Source: Streptomyces sp. TP-A0874
Lineage (GTDB): Bacteria > Actinomycetota > Actinomycetes > Streptomycetales > Streptomycetaceae
DNA: 64,000 nt
Assembly (NCBI RefSeq): GCF_001748085.1
Contig: NZ_BBZK01000008.1
Coordinates: 287,894-351,893 of the forward strand
Direction of reading: 5' to 3'
Shown: piece by piece, positions 1-8,675 of the stretch
Layout of the letters: the number at the start of each line of letters is the position of its first letter
How positions within the stretch are numbered: the stretch's first letter is position 1
Translations under genes and position numbers: made by a program
Notes under the pieces: model-generated
Told to the model about the DNA's origin: nothing
What the model saw: the letters and a program-made list of their open reading frames with translations, nothing else
The model's database searches: none

Positions 1-1
1 C

Positions 2-529
2 ACCACCGCTCTGGGCGACATGAGCCGCACCGCCAAGACCGACCTGCGGATCGCCGCCTACGCCGACGCCAACGAGGCCAATGCGGTCATCGGCACGGCG
101 ATCGCGCTGGGCTCGCTCTCCGAGGAGGTGGTCAAGGTCCTCACCCGAGTGCAGAACGACCTGTTCGATGTCGGCGCGGATCTGGCCACACCGGTGGTCG
201 AGAACCCGGAGTACCCACCGCTCCGCGTCGAGCAGTCCTATGTCGACAAGCTGGAGGCGGACTGCGACCGCTTCCTGAAGGGCCTGGAGAAGCTCCGCAG
301 CTTCATCCTGCCGGGCGGCACCGCCGGGGCCGCGCTGCTCCACCAGGCCTGCACCGTGGTCCGCCGAGCGGAGCGCTCGACCTGGGCAGCGCTGGAGGAG
401 CACGGGGAGACCATGAACGCGCTCACCGCGACCTACCTCAACCGCCTCTCCGACCTGCTGTTCATCCTCGCCAGGACGGCGAACCGAGAGCTCGGGGACG
501 TCCTCTGGGTACCGGGCGGAGAACGCTGA
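2..529 (+). CDS. Cob(I)alamin adenosyltransferase, PduO type (5' end missing)
   Basis: The product transfers the adenosyl group of ATP to cob(I)alamin to make coenzyme B12. The reading frame is open from base 2 and encodes TTALGD before the first Met at base 20. That matches the N-terminal glycine/threonine-rich ATP-binding loop of PduO enzymes, so the real start lies upstream of the window and about 15-20 residues are missing. Visible family features are the AYADANEANAVIG stretch, the LFDVGADLATP stretch and the C-terminal NRLSDLLFILAR and RxxG-type helix. It is the only plus-strand gene in the first 26 kb and converges with the DUF2550 gene. A GC-rich hairpin follows its stop. Confidence 0.9.
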   Translation, partial: TTALGDMSRTAKTDLRIAAYADANEANAVIGTAIALGSLSEEVVKVLTRVQNDLFDVGADLATPVVENPEYPPLRVEQSYVDKLEADCDRFLKGLEKLRSFILPGGTAGAALLHQACTVVRRAERSTWAALEEHGETMNALTATYLNRLSDLLFILARTANRELGDVLWVPGGER

Positions 530-566
530 CCCCCACCACCGGGCTGATCTCCGCGGAAGCGCCCGG

Positions 567-595
567 GGCGCCGGCCGGCAGCCACGGCCGGCGCC
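567..595. terminator. GC-rich hairpin after the adenosyltransferase gene
   Basis: A perfect 11-bp inverted repeat (567-577 and 585-595) with a 7-base loop lies 38 bases after the stop at 529 and before the convergent DUF2550 stop at 755. There is no T tract, as is usual for high-GC actinobacterial terminators. It could serve both convergent genes. Confidence 0.6.
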
Positions 596-754
596 TCCCC
601 GACTGGGGCAAGCCGGACGCACTCGGACCCGGCGCGGGGCGTCCCTCACTCGACGGCCCGCGCACTCCGGACTCCGGGGACACGGGCACCGTGACCGGCT
701 CGGACACCTCGGCCGCATCGGCCTGGAGGCTCCGTTCCCGAGGCTCTGCCGGCC

Positions 755-1210
755 TCAGGCCACGTTGACCCGCTGGCCGGGAGGTGCGGCTTCCAACCAG
801 GCGAGGAAGCCGGTCAGCGCGTCCTCGCTCATCGCCAGTTCCAGTCGGGTGGAGCGGTGCAGACACCCGAGCACCACCGAGTCCGAGAGCAGCGCCAGCT
901 CCTCCTCGCCACGCGGGGTACGCCGGGCGAGCACCTCGATCTCGGAGCGTTCCAGGATGCGCCTGGGGCGGGGCGCATAGGAGAAGATCCGGAACCACTC
1001 GACCTGGTCACCGTTGTAGCGGGCCACGCCGTAGGCCCAGCCCTTGCCGTTCGCCTCGGCTTCTTCGGCGGTCACGTCCCAGCGCACACTGCAGTCAAAC
1101 GTTCCGCCTGACCGCTGGATCAGTCGCCTCCGCAGACCGAAGACGAAGAGCCCCAACAGCACCAGCGCGACGAACGCGCCGCTCACCCCCAGAGCGAGGG
1201 CCATCCGCAC
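755..1210 (-). CDS. DUF2550 family membrane-anchored protein
   Basis: A 151-residue protein of the actinobacterial DUF2550 family; its function is unknown. An N-terminal hydrophobic segment (about residues 5-24, LALGVSGAFVALVLLGLFVF) should be a membrane anchor, followed by Arg-rich residues and a cytoplasmic domain with Trp-rich strands (KGWAYGVARYNGDQVEWFRI). The listed start is GTG at 1210, only 3 bases after GGAGG. An ATG at 1204 has a more usual 9-base spacing and is equally likely. It lies after the atp operon on the same strand but behind a strong terminator, so it is probably transcribed separately. This location beside atpC is common in Streptomyces. Confidence 0.85.
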   Translation of the reverse strand: MRMALALGVSGAFVALVLLGLFVFGLRRRLIQRSGGTFDCSVRWDVTAEEAEANGKGWAYGVARYNGDQVEWFRIFSYAPRPRRILERSEIEVLARRTPRGEEELALLSDSVVLGCLHRSTRLELAMSEDALTGFLAWLEAAPPGQRVNVA

Positions 1211-1255
1211 CGACCTCCTCGCCTTGTCTCCGGGACCAGTATGACCTCTTGCACT

Positions 1256-1306
1256 ACCTCAGCCGCGGACCCTCCCGGAGTTTTCCGGGCAGTCCGCGGC
1301 TGAGGT
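1256..1306 (-). terminator. Terminator of the ATP synthase operon
   Basis: A 15-bp perfect inverted repeat (1256-1270 and 1292-1306) starts about 20 bases after the atpC stop. The 21-base loop contains a smaller nested CCCGGA/TTCCGGG stem. It separates atpC from the DUF2550 gene on the same strand. Confidence 0.8.
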
Positions 1307-1328
1307 GCGTATGTGTCGCCGGGCGTGA

Positions 1329-1706
1329 TCAGCCACCGCCGATGGCAGCGGCCAGTCGTACCTCCGCGCGCCGCTCGGCGGCCTTGTTCGTCTCCGACTT
1401 CGCGATCTCCAGCGCCCGCTCGGCGCGCGCGACGTCGATCTCCTCGGAGAGTTCCGCGACCTCGGCGAGCAGCGAGAGCTTGTCATCGGCGAAGGAGATG
1501 AAGCCGCCGTGCACCGCGGCGACGACCGTGCCGCCGTCGCTCGTGCGGATGTTCACCGGGCCGGACTCCAACACACCGAGCAGCGGCTGGTGGCCGGGCA
1601 TGACGCCGATGTCACCCGAGGTGGTGCGCGCGACGACAAGGGTGGCCTCGCCGGACCAGACACTGCGGTCCGCGGCGACCAGCTCGACGTGCAGCTCAGC
1701 AGCCAA
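1329..1706 (-). CDS. atpC: ATP synthase F1 subunit epsilon
   Basis: Epsilon subunit of the F1 rotor stalk (125 residues), which links gamma to the c-ring and restrains ATP hydrolysis. The N-terminal beta-sandwich begins AAELHVELVAADRSVWSG and holds the GDIGVMPGHQPLLG signature. The C-terminal helical hairpin runs from about residue 88 (EIDVARAERALEIA). It is the last gene of the operon, 123 bases after atpD. A strong hairpin in that gap may lower its expression relative to atpD. Confidence 0.97.
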   Translation of the reverse strand: MAAELHVELVAADRSVWSGEATLVVARTTSGDIGVMPGHQPLLGVLESGPVNIRTSDGGTVVAAVHGGFISFADDKLSLLAEVAELSEEIDVARAERALEIAKSETNKAAERRAEVRLAAAIGGG

Positions 1707-1789
1707 CGTGGCTCCTCGGTTCTTACCTGCCGTGGCAGGTGTCCGGAAAGGGACTGTGGATTAAAGAATAGCGAGTTCGCACCTCGCTC

Positions 1790-1822
1790 GGTGACCGGGG
1801 GCGAGGACCGCCCCCGGTCACC
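1790..1822 (-). terminator. Hairpin between atpD and atpC
   Basis: A perfect 14-bp GC-rich inverted repeat (1790-1803 and 1809-1822) with a 5-base loop lies 8 bases after the atpD stop and 84 bases before the atpC start. It could be a partial terminator or an mRNA-stabilising 3' structure. Either would set the level of epsilon relative to beta. Confidence 0.6.
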
Positions 1823-1829
1823 GGGTGCG

Positions 1830-3269
1830 TCAGGAGACGCCGAGCTCCTTGGCCTTGGCCTTGAGGTCGTCCAGGCCACCGCACATGAAGAACGCCTGCT
1901 CCGGGAAGTGGTCGTACTCGCCGTCGGCGATCGCGTTGAACGCCGCGATCGACTCGTCCAGCGGGACGTCCGACCCGTCCAGACCGGTGAACTGCTTCGC
2001 CGCGTGGGTGTTCTGCGACAGGAAGCGCTCGATCCGCCGGGCGCGGTTCACGGTGAGCTTGTCCTCCTCACCGAGCTCGTCCATACCGAGGATGGCGATG
2101 ATGTCCTGGAGGTCCTTGTACTTCTGCAGGATGCCCTTGACGCGCATGGCGCAGTCGTAGTGCTCCTGCGAGATGTACCGCGGGTCCAGGATCCGGGAGG
2201 TGGAGTCCAGCGGGTCCACCGCCGGGTAGATGCCCTTCTCGGAGATCGGCCGGGAGAGCACCGTGGTGGCGTCCAGGTGGGCGAAGGTGGTCGCCGGCGC
2301 CGGGTCGGTGAGGTCGTCCGCGGGCACGTAGATCGCCTGCATCGAGGTGATCGAGTGGCCACGGGTGGAGGTGATGCGCTCCTGGAGGAGGCCCATCTCG
2401 TCCGCGAGGTTCGGCTGGTAGCCCACCGCGGAGGGCATCCGGCCGAGCAGCGTGGAGACCTCGGAACCGGCCTGGGTGAAGCGGAAGATGTTGTCGATGA
2501 AGAACAGCACGTCCTGCTTCTGCACATCGCGGAAGTACTCCGCCATGGTCAGACCGGCCAGCGCGACCCGCAGACGGGTGCCCGGAGGCTCGTCCATCTG
2601 GCCGAAGACGAGCGCGGTCTGCGGCAGCACGCCGGACTCGGCCATCTCCTCGATGAGGTCGTTGCCCTCACGGGTGCGCTCACCGACACCGGCGAACACG
2701 GAGACGCCCTCGTGCAGCTTGGCCACACGCATGATCATCTCCTGGATGAGGACGGTCTTGCCCACACCCGCGCCACCGAACAGGCCGATCTTTCCACCCT
2801 TGACGTACGGGGTGAGGAGGTCGACGACCTTCAGGCCGGTCTCGAACATCTCGGTCTTGGACTCGAGCTGGTCGAAGTCGGGGGCCTTGCGGTGGATCGG
2901 CCACCGCTCGGTGACCTCGGACTCGGCCTCCGGCTCGTTCAGGATGTGGCCCAGGGTGTTGAACACCCGGCCCTTGGTCACATCGCCGACGGGCACGGTG
3001 ATGCCCTCACCGGTGTCCGTCACCGAGGCCTGGCGGACCAGGCCGTCGGTCGGCTCCATGGAGATCGCGCGGACCAGCCCCTCACCGAGGTGCTGGGCGA
3101 CCTCGAGGGTCAGGGTCTTCAGTTCGCCGTCCGCCGACGGGTCGGCGACCTGCACGGTCAGCGCGTTGTAGATCTCCGGCATGGCGTCGACGGGGAACTC
3201 CACGTCGACGACCGGGCCGATGACCCGTGCCACGCGGCCGGTCGCGACCGTCTCAACAGTGGTGGTCAT
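1830..3269 (-). CDS. atpD: ATP synthase F1 subunit beta
   Basis: Catalytic beta subunit of F1 (479 residues). The Walker A loop GGAGVGKT is at about residues 166-173, the Walker B region (VLFFIDNIFRFTQAG) at about 250, and the DELSEED-equivalent helix reads MDELGEEDK near the C-terminus. The catalytic Arg finger itself comes from alpha. The start ATG at 3269 lies two bases after the atpG stop, indicating translational coupling. Length and motifs are normal for a functional enzyme. Confidence 0.98.
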   Translation of the reverse strand: MTTTVETVATGRVARVIGPVVDVEFPVDAMPEIYNALTVQVADPSADGELKTLTLEVAQHLGEGLVRAISMEPTDGLVRQASVTDTGEGITVPVGDVTKGRVFNTLGHILNEPEAESEVTERWPIHRKAPDFDQLESKTEMFETGLKVVDLLTPYVKGGKIGLFGGAGVGKTVLIQEMIMRVAKLHEGVSVFAGVGERTREGNDLIEEMAESGVLPQTALVFGQMDEPPGTRLRVALAGLTMAEYFRDVQKQDVLFFIDNIFRFTQAGSEVSTLLGRMPSAVGYQPNLADEMGLLQERITSTRGHSITSMQAIYVPADDLTDPAPATTFAHLDATTVLSRPISEKGIYPAVDPLDSTSRILDPRYISQEHYDCAMRVKGILQKYKDLQDIIAILGMDELGEEDKLTVNRARRIERFLSQNTHAAKQFTGLDGSDVPLDESIAAFNAIADGEYDHFPEQAFFMCGGLDDLKAKAKELGVS

Positions 3270-3271
3270 GG

Positions 3272-4201
3272 TTATCGGTCACTCCCCGCAGAAGCGTCGG
3301 CCAGTGCGCTCGCGCCACCGACGATCTCGCTGATTTCCTGGGTGATGTCGGCCTGTCGGGCCGCGTTGGCTAGCCGCGTCAGCGACTTGATGAGCTCCTC
3401 GGCGTTGTCGGTCGCCGACTTCATCGCACGGCGGGTGGCCGCGTGCTTCGACGCCGCCGCCTGGAGCAGTGCGTTGTAGATGCGGCTCTCGACGTACCGC
3501 GGCAGCAGCGCGTCCAGCACATCCTCGGCCGATGGCTCGAACTCGTAGAGCGGGAGGACCTCCGAGCCCTTCTCGAGTTTCGCGCCCTCTGCGGCCACGG
3601 CGTCCTCGGTGAGCGGCAGCATCCGGCGCTCCACCGGCGACTGCGTCATCATCGAGACGAACTCGGTGTAGACGATGTACAGCTCGTCGACGCCGCCCTC
3701 GGTCTCGGTGTCCCGGGTGATCGCCTCGATCAGCGGAGCCGCGACCTGCTTCGCGTCCGCGTACTCCGGGCTGTCCGAGAAGCCGATCCAGCTCTTCTCG
3801 ACCGGGCGCTGCCGGAAGTCGTAGTACGTCACGCCCTTGCGGCCGATGACGTGGTGGACGACTTCCTTGCCCTCGCCGGCCAGCCGGTTGGTGAGCGCCT
3901 CCGCGGCCTTGATGGCGTTGGAGTTGTAGCCGCCGGCCAGACCCCGGTCGCTGGTGATCAGGAGCACCGCGGCGCGCTTGGGGTTCTCGGCCTCCTTGAG
4001 CAGGCGGTGCTCGGTCTGGGCACCGGACGCGACGGCGGTCACCGCGCGGGTGAGCTCCTTCGCGTACGGCTCGGAGGCGGCCACCTTGCGCTGCGCCTTG
4101 ACGATGCGCGAGGCGGCGATCATCTCCATCGCCCTGGTGATCTTCTTGGTCGCAGTGACGGATTTGATCCGCCGCTTGTAGACCCTGGTCTGGGCACCCA
4201 T
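3272..4201 (-). CDS. atpG: ATP synthase F1 subunit gamma
   Basis: Central rotor shaft of F1 (309 residues). The N-terminal coiled-coil helix (MGAQTRVYKRRIKSVTATKK) and C-terminal helix (ATDNAEELIKSLTRLANAAR) are both typical, and the central Rossmann-like domain has the conserved ITSDRGLAGGYN. It is somewhat longer than the E. coli protein because of extra loop residues around 195-215, as is usual in actinobacteria. It sits between atpA and atpD with two-base gaps on both sides. Confidence 0.97.
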   Translation of the reverse strand: MGAQTRVYKRRIKSVTATKKITRAMEMIAASRIVKAQRKVAASEPYAKELTRAVTAVASGAQTEHRLLKEAENPKRAAVLLITSDRGLAGGYNSNAIKAAEALTNRLAGEGKEVVHHVIGRKGVTYYDFRQRPVEKSWIGFSDSPEYADAKQVAAPLIEAITRDTETEGGVDELYIVYTEFVSMMTQSPVERRMLPLTEDAVAAEGAKLEKGSEVLPLYEFEPSAEDVLDALLPRYVESRIYNALLQAAASKHAATRRAMKSATDNAEELIKSLTRLANAARQADITQEISEIVGGASALADASAGSDR

Positions 4202-4203
4202 GC

Positions 4204-5775
4204 TCAGGCCTCGCCCAGCAGCTTGCCGTCCGAGGTCTCGAACTGCTTCTTGAAGGTCTCCACCGCGTCACCGAGCGCCGTGAGGGTGTCGTCGGACATC
4301 TTGCCGCCCTCGACGATGCTGGTCATCAGGCCCTTGTGCTCGCGGTGGAGGTAGTCCAGCAGCTCCCGCTCGAAGCGACGGATGTCCTCGACCGGCACGT
4401 CGTCCATCTTGCCGGTGGTGCCGGCCCAGATGGAGACGACCTCGTCCTCGGTGGAGAACGGCGCGTACTGGCCCTGCTTGAGCAGCTCCACCATGCGCTG
4501 TCCACGGGCGAGCGCCGCCTTGGAGGCGTCGTCCAGGTCGGAACCGAAGGCGGCGAACGCCTCCAGCTCACGGAACTGCGCGAGGTCGACCCGGAGCCGC
4601 CCGGAGACCTGCTTCATCGCCTTGTGCTGGGCCGAACCGCCGACTCGGGAGACGGAGATACCGACGTTCAGCGCCGGCCGCTGACCAGCGTTGAACAGGT
4701 CCGACTCCAGGAAGCACTGGCCGTCGGTGATGGAGATGACGTTGGTCGGAATGAACGCCGAGACGTCGTTCGCCTTGGTCTCGACGATCGGCAGGCCGGT
4801 CATCGAGCCCTTGCCCAGTTCGTCGGAGAGCTTGGCGCAGCGCTCCAGCAGCCGGGAGTGCAGGTAGAAGACGTCACCCGGGTAGGCCTCACGGCCCGGC
4901 GGGCGGCGTAGCAGCAGGGAGACGGCGCGGTAGGCGTCGGCCTGCTTCGAGAGGTCGTCGAAGACGATCAGGACGTGCTTGCCCTGGTACATCCAGTGCT
5001 GGCCGATGGCGGAGCCGGTGTAGGGGGCCAGGTACTTGAAGCCCGCCGGGTCGGACGCCGGAGCGGCGACGATGGTGGTGTACTCCAGCGCACCGGCCTC
5101 CTCCAGGGCGCCGCGCACCGAGGCGATGGTGGAGCCCTTCTGGCCGACGGCGACGTAGATGCAGCGGACCTGCTTCTCCGGGTCGCCCGAGCGCCAGTTG
5201 TCGCGCTGGTTGATGATGGTGTCGACGCAGAGAGCGGTCTTGCCGGTCTGCCGGTCGCCGATGATCAGCTGGCGCTGTCCGCGGCCGATCGGGGTCATCG
5301 CGTCGACGGCCTTGTAGCCGGTCTCCATCGGCTCGTGCACCGACTTGCGCTGCATCACCGTGGGAGCCTGCAGCTCCAGGGCGCGGCGGCCCTCCGACTC
5401 GATCTCGCCGAGGCCGTCGATCGGGCTGCCCAGCGGGTCCACGACCCGGCCGAGGTATCCCTCGCCGACCGGGACGGAGAGGACCTCGCCGGTGCGGTTG
5501 ACCGACTGCCCCTCCTCGATCCCGCTGAACTCGCCGAGGACGACCGCACCGATCTCGCGCTCCTCGAGGTTGAGGGCGAGGCCGAGGGTGCCGTCCTCGA
5601 ACTTCAGCAGCTCGTTCGCCATGGTCGAGGGCAGTCCCTCGATCTTCGCGATGCCGTCGCCGGCAACGCTGACCGTACCGACCTCCTCGCGCGAGGCCGC
5701 GTCCGGCTCGTACGCCTGGACGAAGTTCTCCAGCGCGTCCCGGATCTCCTCCGGCCGGATCGTGAGCTCCGCCAT
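4204..5775 (-). CDS. atpA: ATP synthase F1 subunit alpha
   Basis: Non-catalytic nucleotide-binding alpha subunit of F1 (523 residues from the chosen start). I place the start at the ATG at 5775 (MAELTIRPEEIRDAL), which matches the family N-terminus. The open frame extends 30 codons upstream to 5865 but that stretch is not alpha-like. Walker A reads GDRQTGKT. The conserved Arg-finger region VGISVSRVGGSAQ is present. The 127-base gap between atpH and atpA is one of the larger intergenic gaps inside the operon. Confidence 0.97.
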   Translation of the reverse strand: MAELTIRPEEIRDALENFVQAYEPDAASREEVGTVSVAGDGIAKIEGLPSTMANELLKFEDGTLGLALNLEEREIGAVVLGEFSGIEEGQSVNRTGEVLSVPVGEGYLGRVVDPLGSPIDGLGEIESEGRRALELQAPTVMQRKSVHEPMETGYKAVDAMTPIGRGQRQLIIGDRQTGKTALCVDTIINQRDNWRSGDPEKQVRCIYVAVGQKGSTIASVRGALEEAGALEYTTIVAAPASDPAGFKYLAPYTGSAIGQHWMYQGKHVLIVFDDLSKQADAYRAVSLLLRRPPGREAYPGDVFYLHSRLLERCAKLSDELGKGSMTGLPIVETKANDVSAFIPTNVISITDGQCFLESDLFNAGQRPALNVGISVSRVGGSAQHKAMKQVSGRLRVDLAQFRELEAFAAFGSDLDDASKAALARGQRMVELLKQGQYAPFSTEDEVVSIWAGTTGKMDDVPVEDIRRFERELLDYLHREHKGLMTSIVEGGKMSDDTLTALGDAVETFKKQFETSDGKLLGEA

Positions 5776-5902
5776 CTGGGTTCCCTGCTCTCCTTGTTGG
5801 GCCCGAAGTGTTCTCTGGGGGTTACGGGGGTCGCCCCCCGAGATGTCACAGCGGCTACGGCCCAACGCGGGCCGCGAAACTGCTTCTTCTGTTGCTGGCC
5901 GG

Positions 5903-6718
5903 TCAGCCGGTCATCCGCCGGGTCGCCCTGTCCAGGCGGTCCGCGACGGTCCCGTTGATGACCTCGTCACCGATGCGCACCGAGACCCCGCCGAGGACCG
6001 CCGGGTCCACGTCGAGGTTCAGGTGGACCTGCCGGCCGTAGAGCCGGGCCAGGCCCGCACCGAGACGCTCTTTCTGCTGGTCGCTGAGGGGCACCGCCGA
6101 GGTGACCACGGCCACCACCCGGTTCCGACGCGCTGCGGACAGCTTGGTGAGGGCGTCCAGCCCTCCTTCAAGACTACGTCCACGCGGCTGTGCGACAAGG
6201 CGCACCACCAGACGCTCGGTGACCGGCGAGGTCCGCCCGTTCAGCAGCCTGTTCAGTAGTTCGGCCTTGGCCGCTTCGCCGGCGCGCTGGTCGGTCAGGG
6301 CGGAACGCAGCTCCGGCGAGGAGGAGACGATCCGGCTGAACCGGAACAGCTCGTCCTCGACGTCGTCCAGCGTGCCCGCCCGCTCGGCCGCGATGAGGTC
6401 GGCGGTGTCCGCCAGCTCCTCGATCCCGTCCACCAGGTCGCGCGAGCTCGACCAGCGGGACCGGACCATGCCGGAGACGAGATCGGAGGTCTCGCCGCCG
6501 ACCTGGCCGCCCAGCAGACGCTGGGCCAGTTCCGCCTTGCGGGTGCCCGACTGCGCCGGGTCGGTGAGGACCCGACGCAGGGACACCTCACGGTCGAGCA
6601 GGCTCGTGACGGCGGCCAGCTCCTCGGCGAGCTTCGCGGGGTCGACGGACGTGCTGTCCGTCAGCGCCTCGAGACGCTCGCGCGCGGAGGCCAGTGCCTC
6701 GCGGCTCGCTCCGTTCAT
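5903..6718 (-). CDS. atpH: ATP synthase F1 subunit delta
   Basis: Delta subunit of the peripheral stator stalk (271 residues), joining F1 to the b subunits. The family C-terminus is clear: RLYGRQVHLNLDVDPAVLGG followed by IGDEVINGTVADRL. The protein is longer than the E. coli one (about 177 residues), typical of the long actinobacterial delta. Its ATG overlaps the atpF stop (ATGA), so the two are translationally coupled. Confidence 0.96.
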   Translation of the reverse strand: MNGASREALASARERLEALTDSTSVDPAKLAEELAAVTSLLDREVSLRRVLTDPAQSGTRKAELAQRLLGGQVGGETSDLVSGMVRSRWSSSRDLVDGIEELADTADLIAAERAGTLDDVEDELFRFSRIVSSSPELRSALTDQRAGEAAKAELLNRLLNGRTSPVTERLVVRLVAQPRGRSLEGGLDALTKLSAARRNRVVAVVTSAVPLSDQQKERLGAGLARLYGRQVHLNLDVDPAVLGGVSVRIGDEVINGTVADRLDRATRRMTG

Positions 6719-7293
6719 CGGCTGGCCTCGGCCTTCGTCGCGCCGTCGTCCTCGTTGTCGAGCTGGTCGAGGAAGCGGTCGATCACACGGCTCTGCCGGG
6801 CCTGGTCCTCGAGGGACTCCCCGACGACCTTGCTGGCCAGGTCGGTGGCGAGCTTGCCCACGTCCTGGCGCAGCAGGCGCGCGGCCTGCTTGCGGTCGAT
6901 CTCGACCTGGGCGTGGCCGGCGGCGATGATCTCCTCACGCTGCCGCTGGCCCTCGGCGCGCATCTCGGCGATCAGCGCGGCGCCCTGCTCCTGCGCCTCC
7001 TGGCGCAGGCGCGCGGCCTCGTGCCGCGCCTCGGCGAGCTGGGCCTTGTACTGCTCCAGCACGCTCTCGGCCTCGGCCTGGGCGGCCTCGGCGCGCTCGA
7101 TCCCGCCCTCGATGGCATCCGTGCGGTCCGCCAGCGCCTTCTGGGCCTTGGGAAGCACGAGCTTCCACAGGACGCCGAAGAGGATGACGAAGCAGACGGC
7201 GCCCCAGAAAAGGTCTGGTCCGGCCGGGAAGAGGATCTCAAGACCCTCAGGCGTCTTCGCGGCCAGCGGTGTCGTCGTCATCATCGTGATCAC
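6715..7293 (-). CDS. atpF: ATP synthase F0 subunit b
   Basis: Stator stalk subunit b (192 residues). One membrane helix lies at about residues 28-46 (WGAVCFVILFGVLWKLVLP) and is followed by a long charged amphipathic helix rich in Ala, Glu, Gln and Arg (ERAEAAQAEAESVLEQYKAQ). The GTG at 7293 overlaps the atpE stop (GTGA), supporting coupled translation; in-frame ATGs at 7284 and 7281 are alternatives. It overlaps atpH by four bases at its end. Confidence 0.95.
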   Translation of the reverse strand: MITMMTTTPLAAKTPEGLEILFPAGPDLFWGAVCFVILFGVLWKLVLPKAQKALADRTDAIEGGIERAEAAQAEAESVLEQYKAQLAEARHEAARLRQEAQEQGAALIAEMRAEGQRQREEIIAAGHAQVEIDRKQAARLLRQDVGKLATDLASKVVGESLEDQARQSRVIDRFLDQLDNEDDGATKAEASR

Positions 7294-7526
7294 TTGAAGA
7301 GGAAGCCGGCGACAAGGCCGATCAGGGCGAGAACCTCGATGAAGGCGAGACCGAGGAACATGGTGCTGCGGAGCAGCGGGGCCGCCTCAGGCTGGCGGGC
7401 CATACCCTCGATGGTCTTGCCGACCATGATGCCGAGGCCGATGCCGGGGCCGATAGCCGCAAGGCCGTAACCGATGGCGTTGAGGTTACCCGAGACGGCG
7501 TTGGTCGCGGCAAGGATGTTGCTCAC
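7290..7526 (-). CDS. atpE: ATP synthase F0 subunit c
   Basis: Proteolipid c-ring subunit (78 residues), two membrane helices joined by the polar loop ARQPEA (43-48). The proton-carrying carboxylate is Glu64 in AFIEVLALIG. I chose the GTG at 7526 because a GAAGGA ribosome-binding site sits 6 bases upstream. The in-frame ATG at 7541 contains that site within its own codons and has no ribosome-binding site of its own. The stop overlaps the atpF start. Confidence 0.95.
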   Translation of the reverse strand: MSNILAATNAVSGNLNAIGYGLAAIGPGIGLGIMVGKTIEGMARQPEAAPLLRSTMFLGLAFIEVLALIGLVAGFLFK

Positions 7527-7592
7527 TGTGTTTCCTTCCATGGTGTGGCGTGACGACGGGGAGTTGCCGCCACGTCGGGTCAGTCCGCGAGG

Positions 7593-8465
7593 TCAGTGTT
7601 CGTGGCCGATCGCCATGTTGATGTACATCGCGGTGAGCAGCGTGAAGATGTATGCCTGCAGCGCTGCGACGAAGAGTTCGAAGCCGGTGAAGAGAAGGCC
7701 CATCACCGCGGATCCCGCACCGGCGACGGGGAGCAGCCCCTCGCCGTGCAGCAGCAGGTACGAGGCGCCGCTGAAGAACAGGACGAGCAGGATGTGCCCG
7801 GCCATCATGTTGGCCATCAGTCGCAGCATCAGCGAGAACGGCCGGATGATCAGCGCCTGGAGGGCCTCCAGGAGGATCACCACCGGCGCGAGCAGCTTGG
7901 GGACGCCCGGTACGACGGTCTGCACCTTGATGTAGCCGAAGACGCCGTGCTCGCGGATGCCCTGCACGTGGTAGATCAGCCAGGTCAGCATGGCGAGCAG
8001 GAACGGGAGCCCGATCGTGGAGCTCGCCGCGATGTCCACACCGGGCGTGATGGCGAGGACGTTGGCGCCGAGGACGAAGAAGAAGAGGGTCACCAGGTAC
8101 GGGAGGTACCGGTTCCCCTCCTTCTTGCCCAGGCTCTCCGAGGCGACCGTGTTGCGGACGAAGTCGATGGCGACTTCAGCCACGTTCTGCCCGCCGCGCG
8201 GCACGCGCTGCGGGTTGCGCATGGCGATGGCGAACAGCGCCGCGATCAGCAGCGTCATCAGCACGAGGGCGATGCGGATACGAGTAAGCTCGAAGATCGT
8301 TCCCTCGAACAGCACCGCGTCGGGGAAGAAATCGGCGATGGACGGCGCGTGGAAGCCGCCGCCGTTGTCCGCTGCGAGCGGCGTTTGGGTCAGCGCATGC
8401 GCGTTCAGCGTTTGCTCCAGATTTGAAGGGCCGAAGGTAGCTTCAGCTGCAGCCGTACATGACAA
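7593..8465 (-). CDS. atpB: ATP synthase F0 subunit a
   Basis: Proton-channel subunit a (290 residues at the listed ATG). Several membrane helices are visible from about residue 64 on. The essential Arg is in the helix containing LMLRLMANMMAGH, and the C-terminal helix FVAALQAYIFTLLTAMYI is standard. The first 30 or so residues are poorly conserved in this family, so the exact start is uncertain. It is the first structural gene of the operon, followed by atpE after 66 bases. Confidence 0.95.
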   Translation of the reverse strand: MSCTAAAEATFGPSNLEQTLNAHALTQTPLAADNGGGFHAPSIADFFPDAVLFEGTIFELTRIRIALVLMTLLIAALFAIAMRNPQRVPRGGQNVAEVAIDFVRNTVASESLGKKEGNRYLPYLVTLFFFVLGANVLAITPGVDIAASSTIGLPFLLAMLTWLIYHVQGIREHGVFGYIKVQTVVPGVPKLLAPVVILLEALQALIIRPFSLMLRLMANMMAGHILLVLFFSGASYLLLHGEGLLPVAGAGSAVMGLLFTGFELFVAALQAYIFTLLTAMYINMAIGHEH

Positions 8466-8675
8466 ACAGGGTTGGTCGCACGCCGGTGTAACCGGCAGCC
8501 GGTCCGATCAGGAAGTCGTGCCTCCGGCGCGCTGCCATGTCGGAGCCCGGCGCTTCCACGCCCGGCATGTCCGGCCCGGACCGACGATGAGGGGTCAGTC
8601 CCTGAGAGCTGCCGTTCCGGCCCGCCCAGCAACTGCTTTCCGCCCCACGAATATACCAACGCTTTACTTTACCCG

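Noticed and set aside
1509..3479. Plus-strand open frame of 656 codons
   Set aside because: It is antisense to atpD and neighbours, Arg/Val/Leu/His-rich without domains, a typical high-GC shadow.
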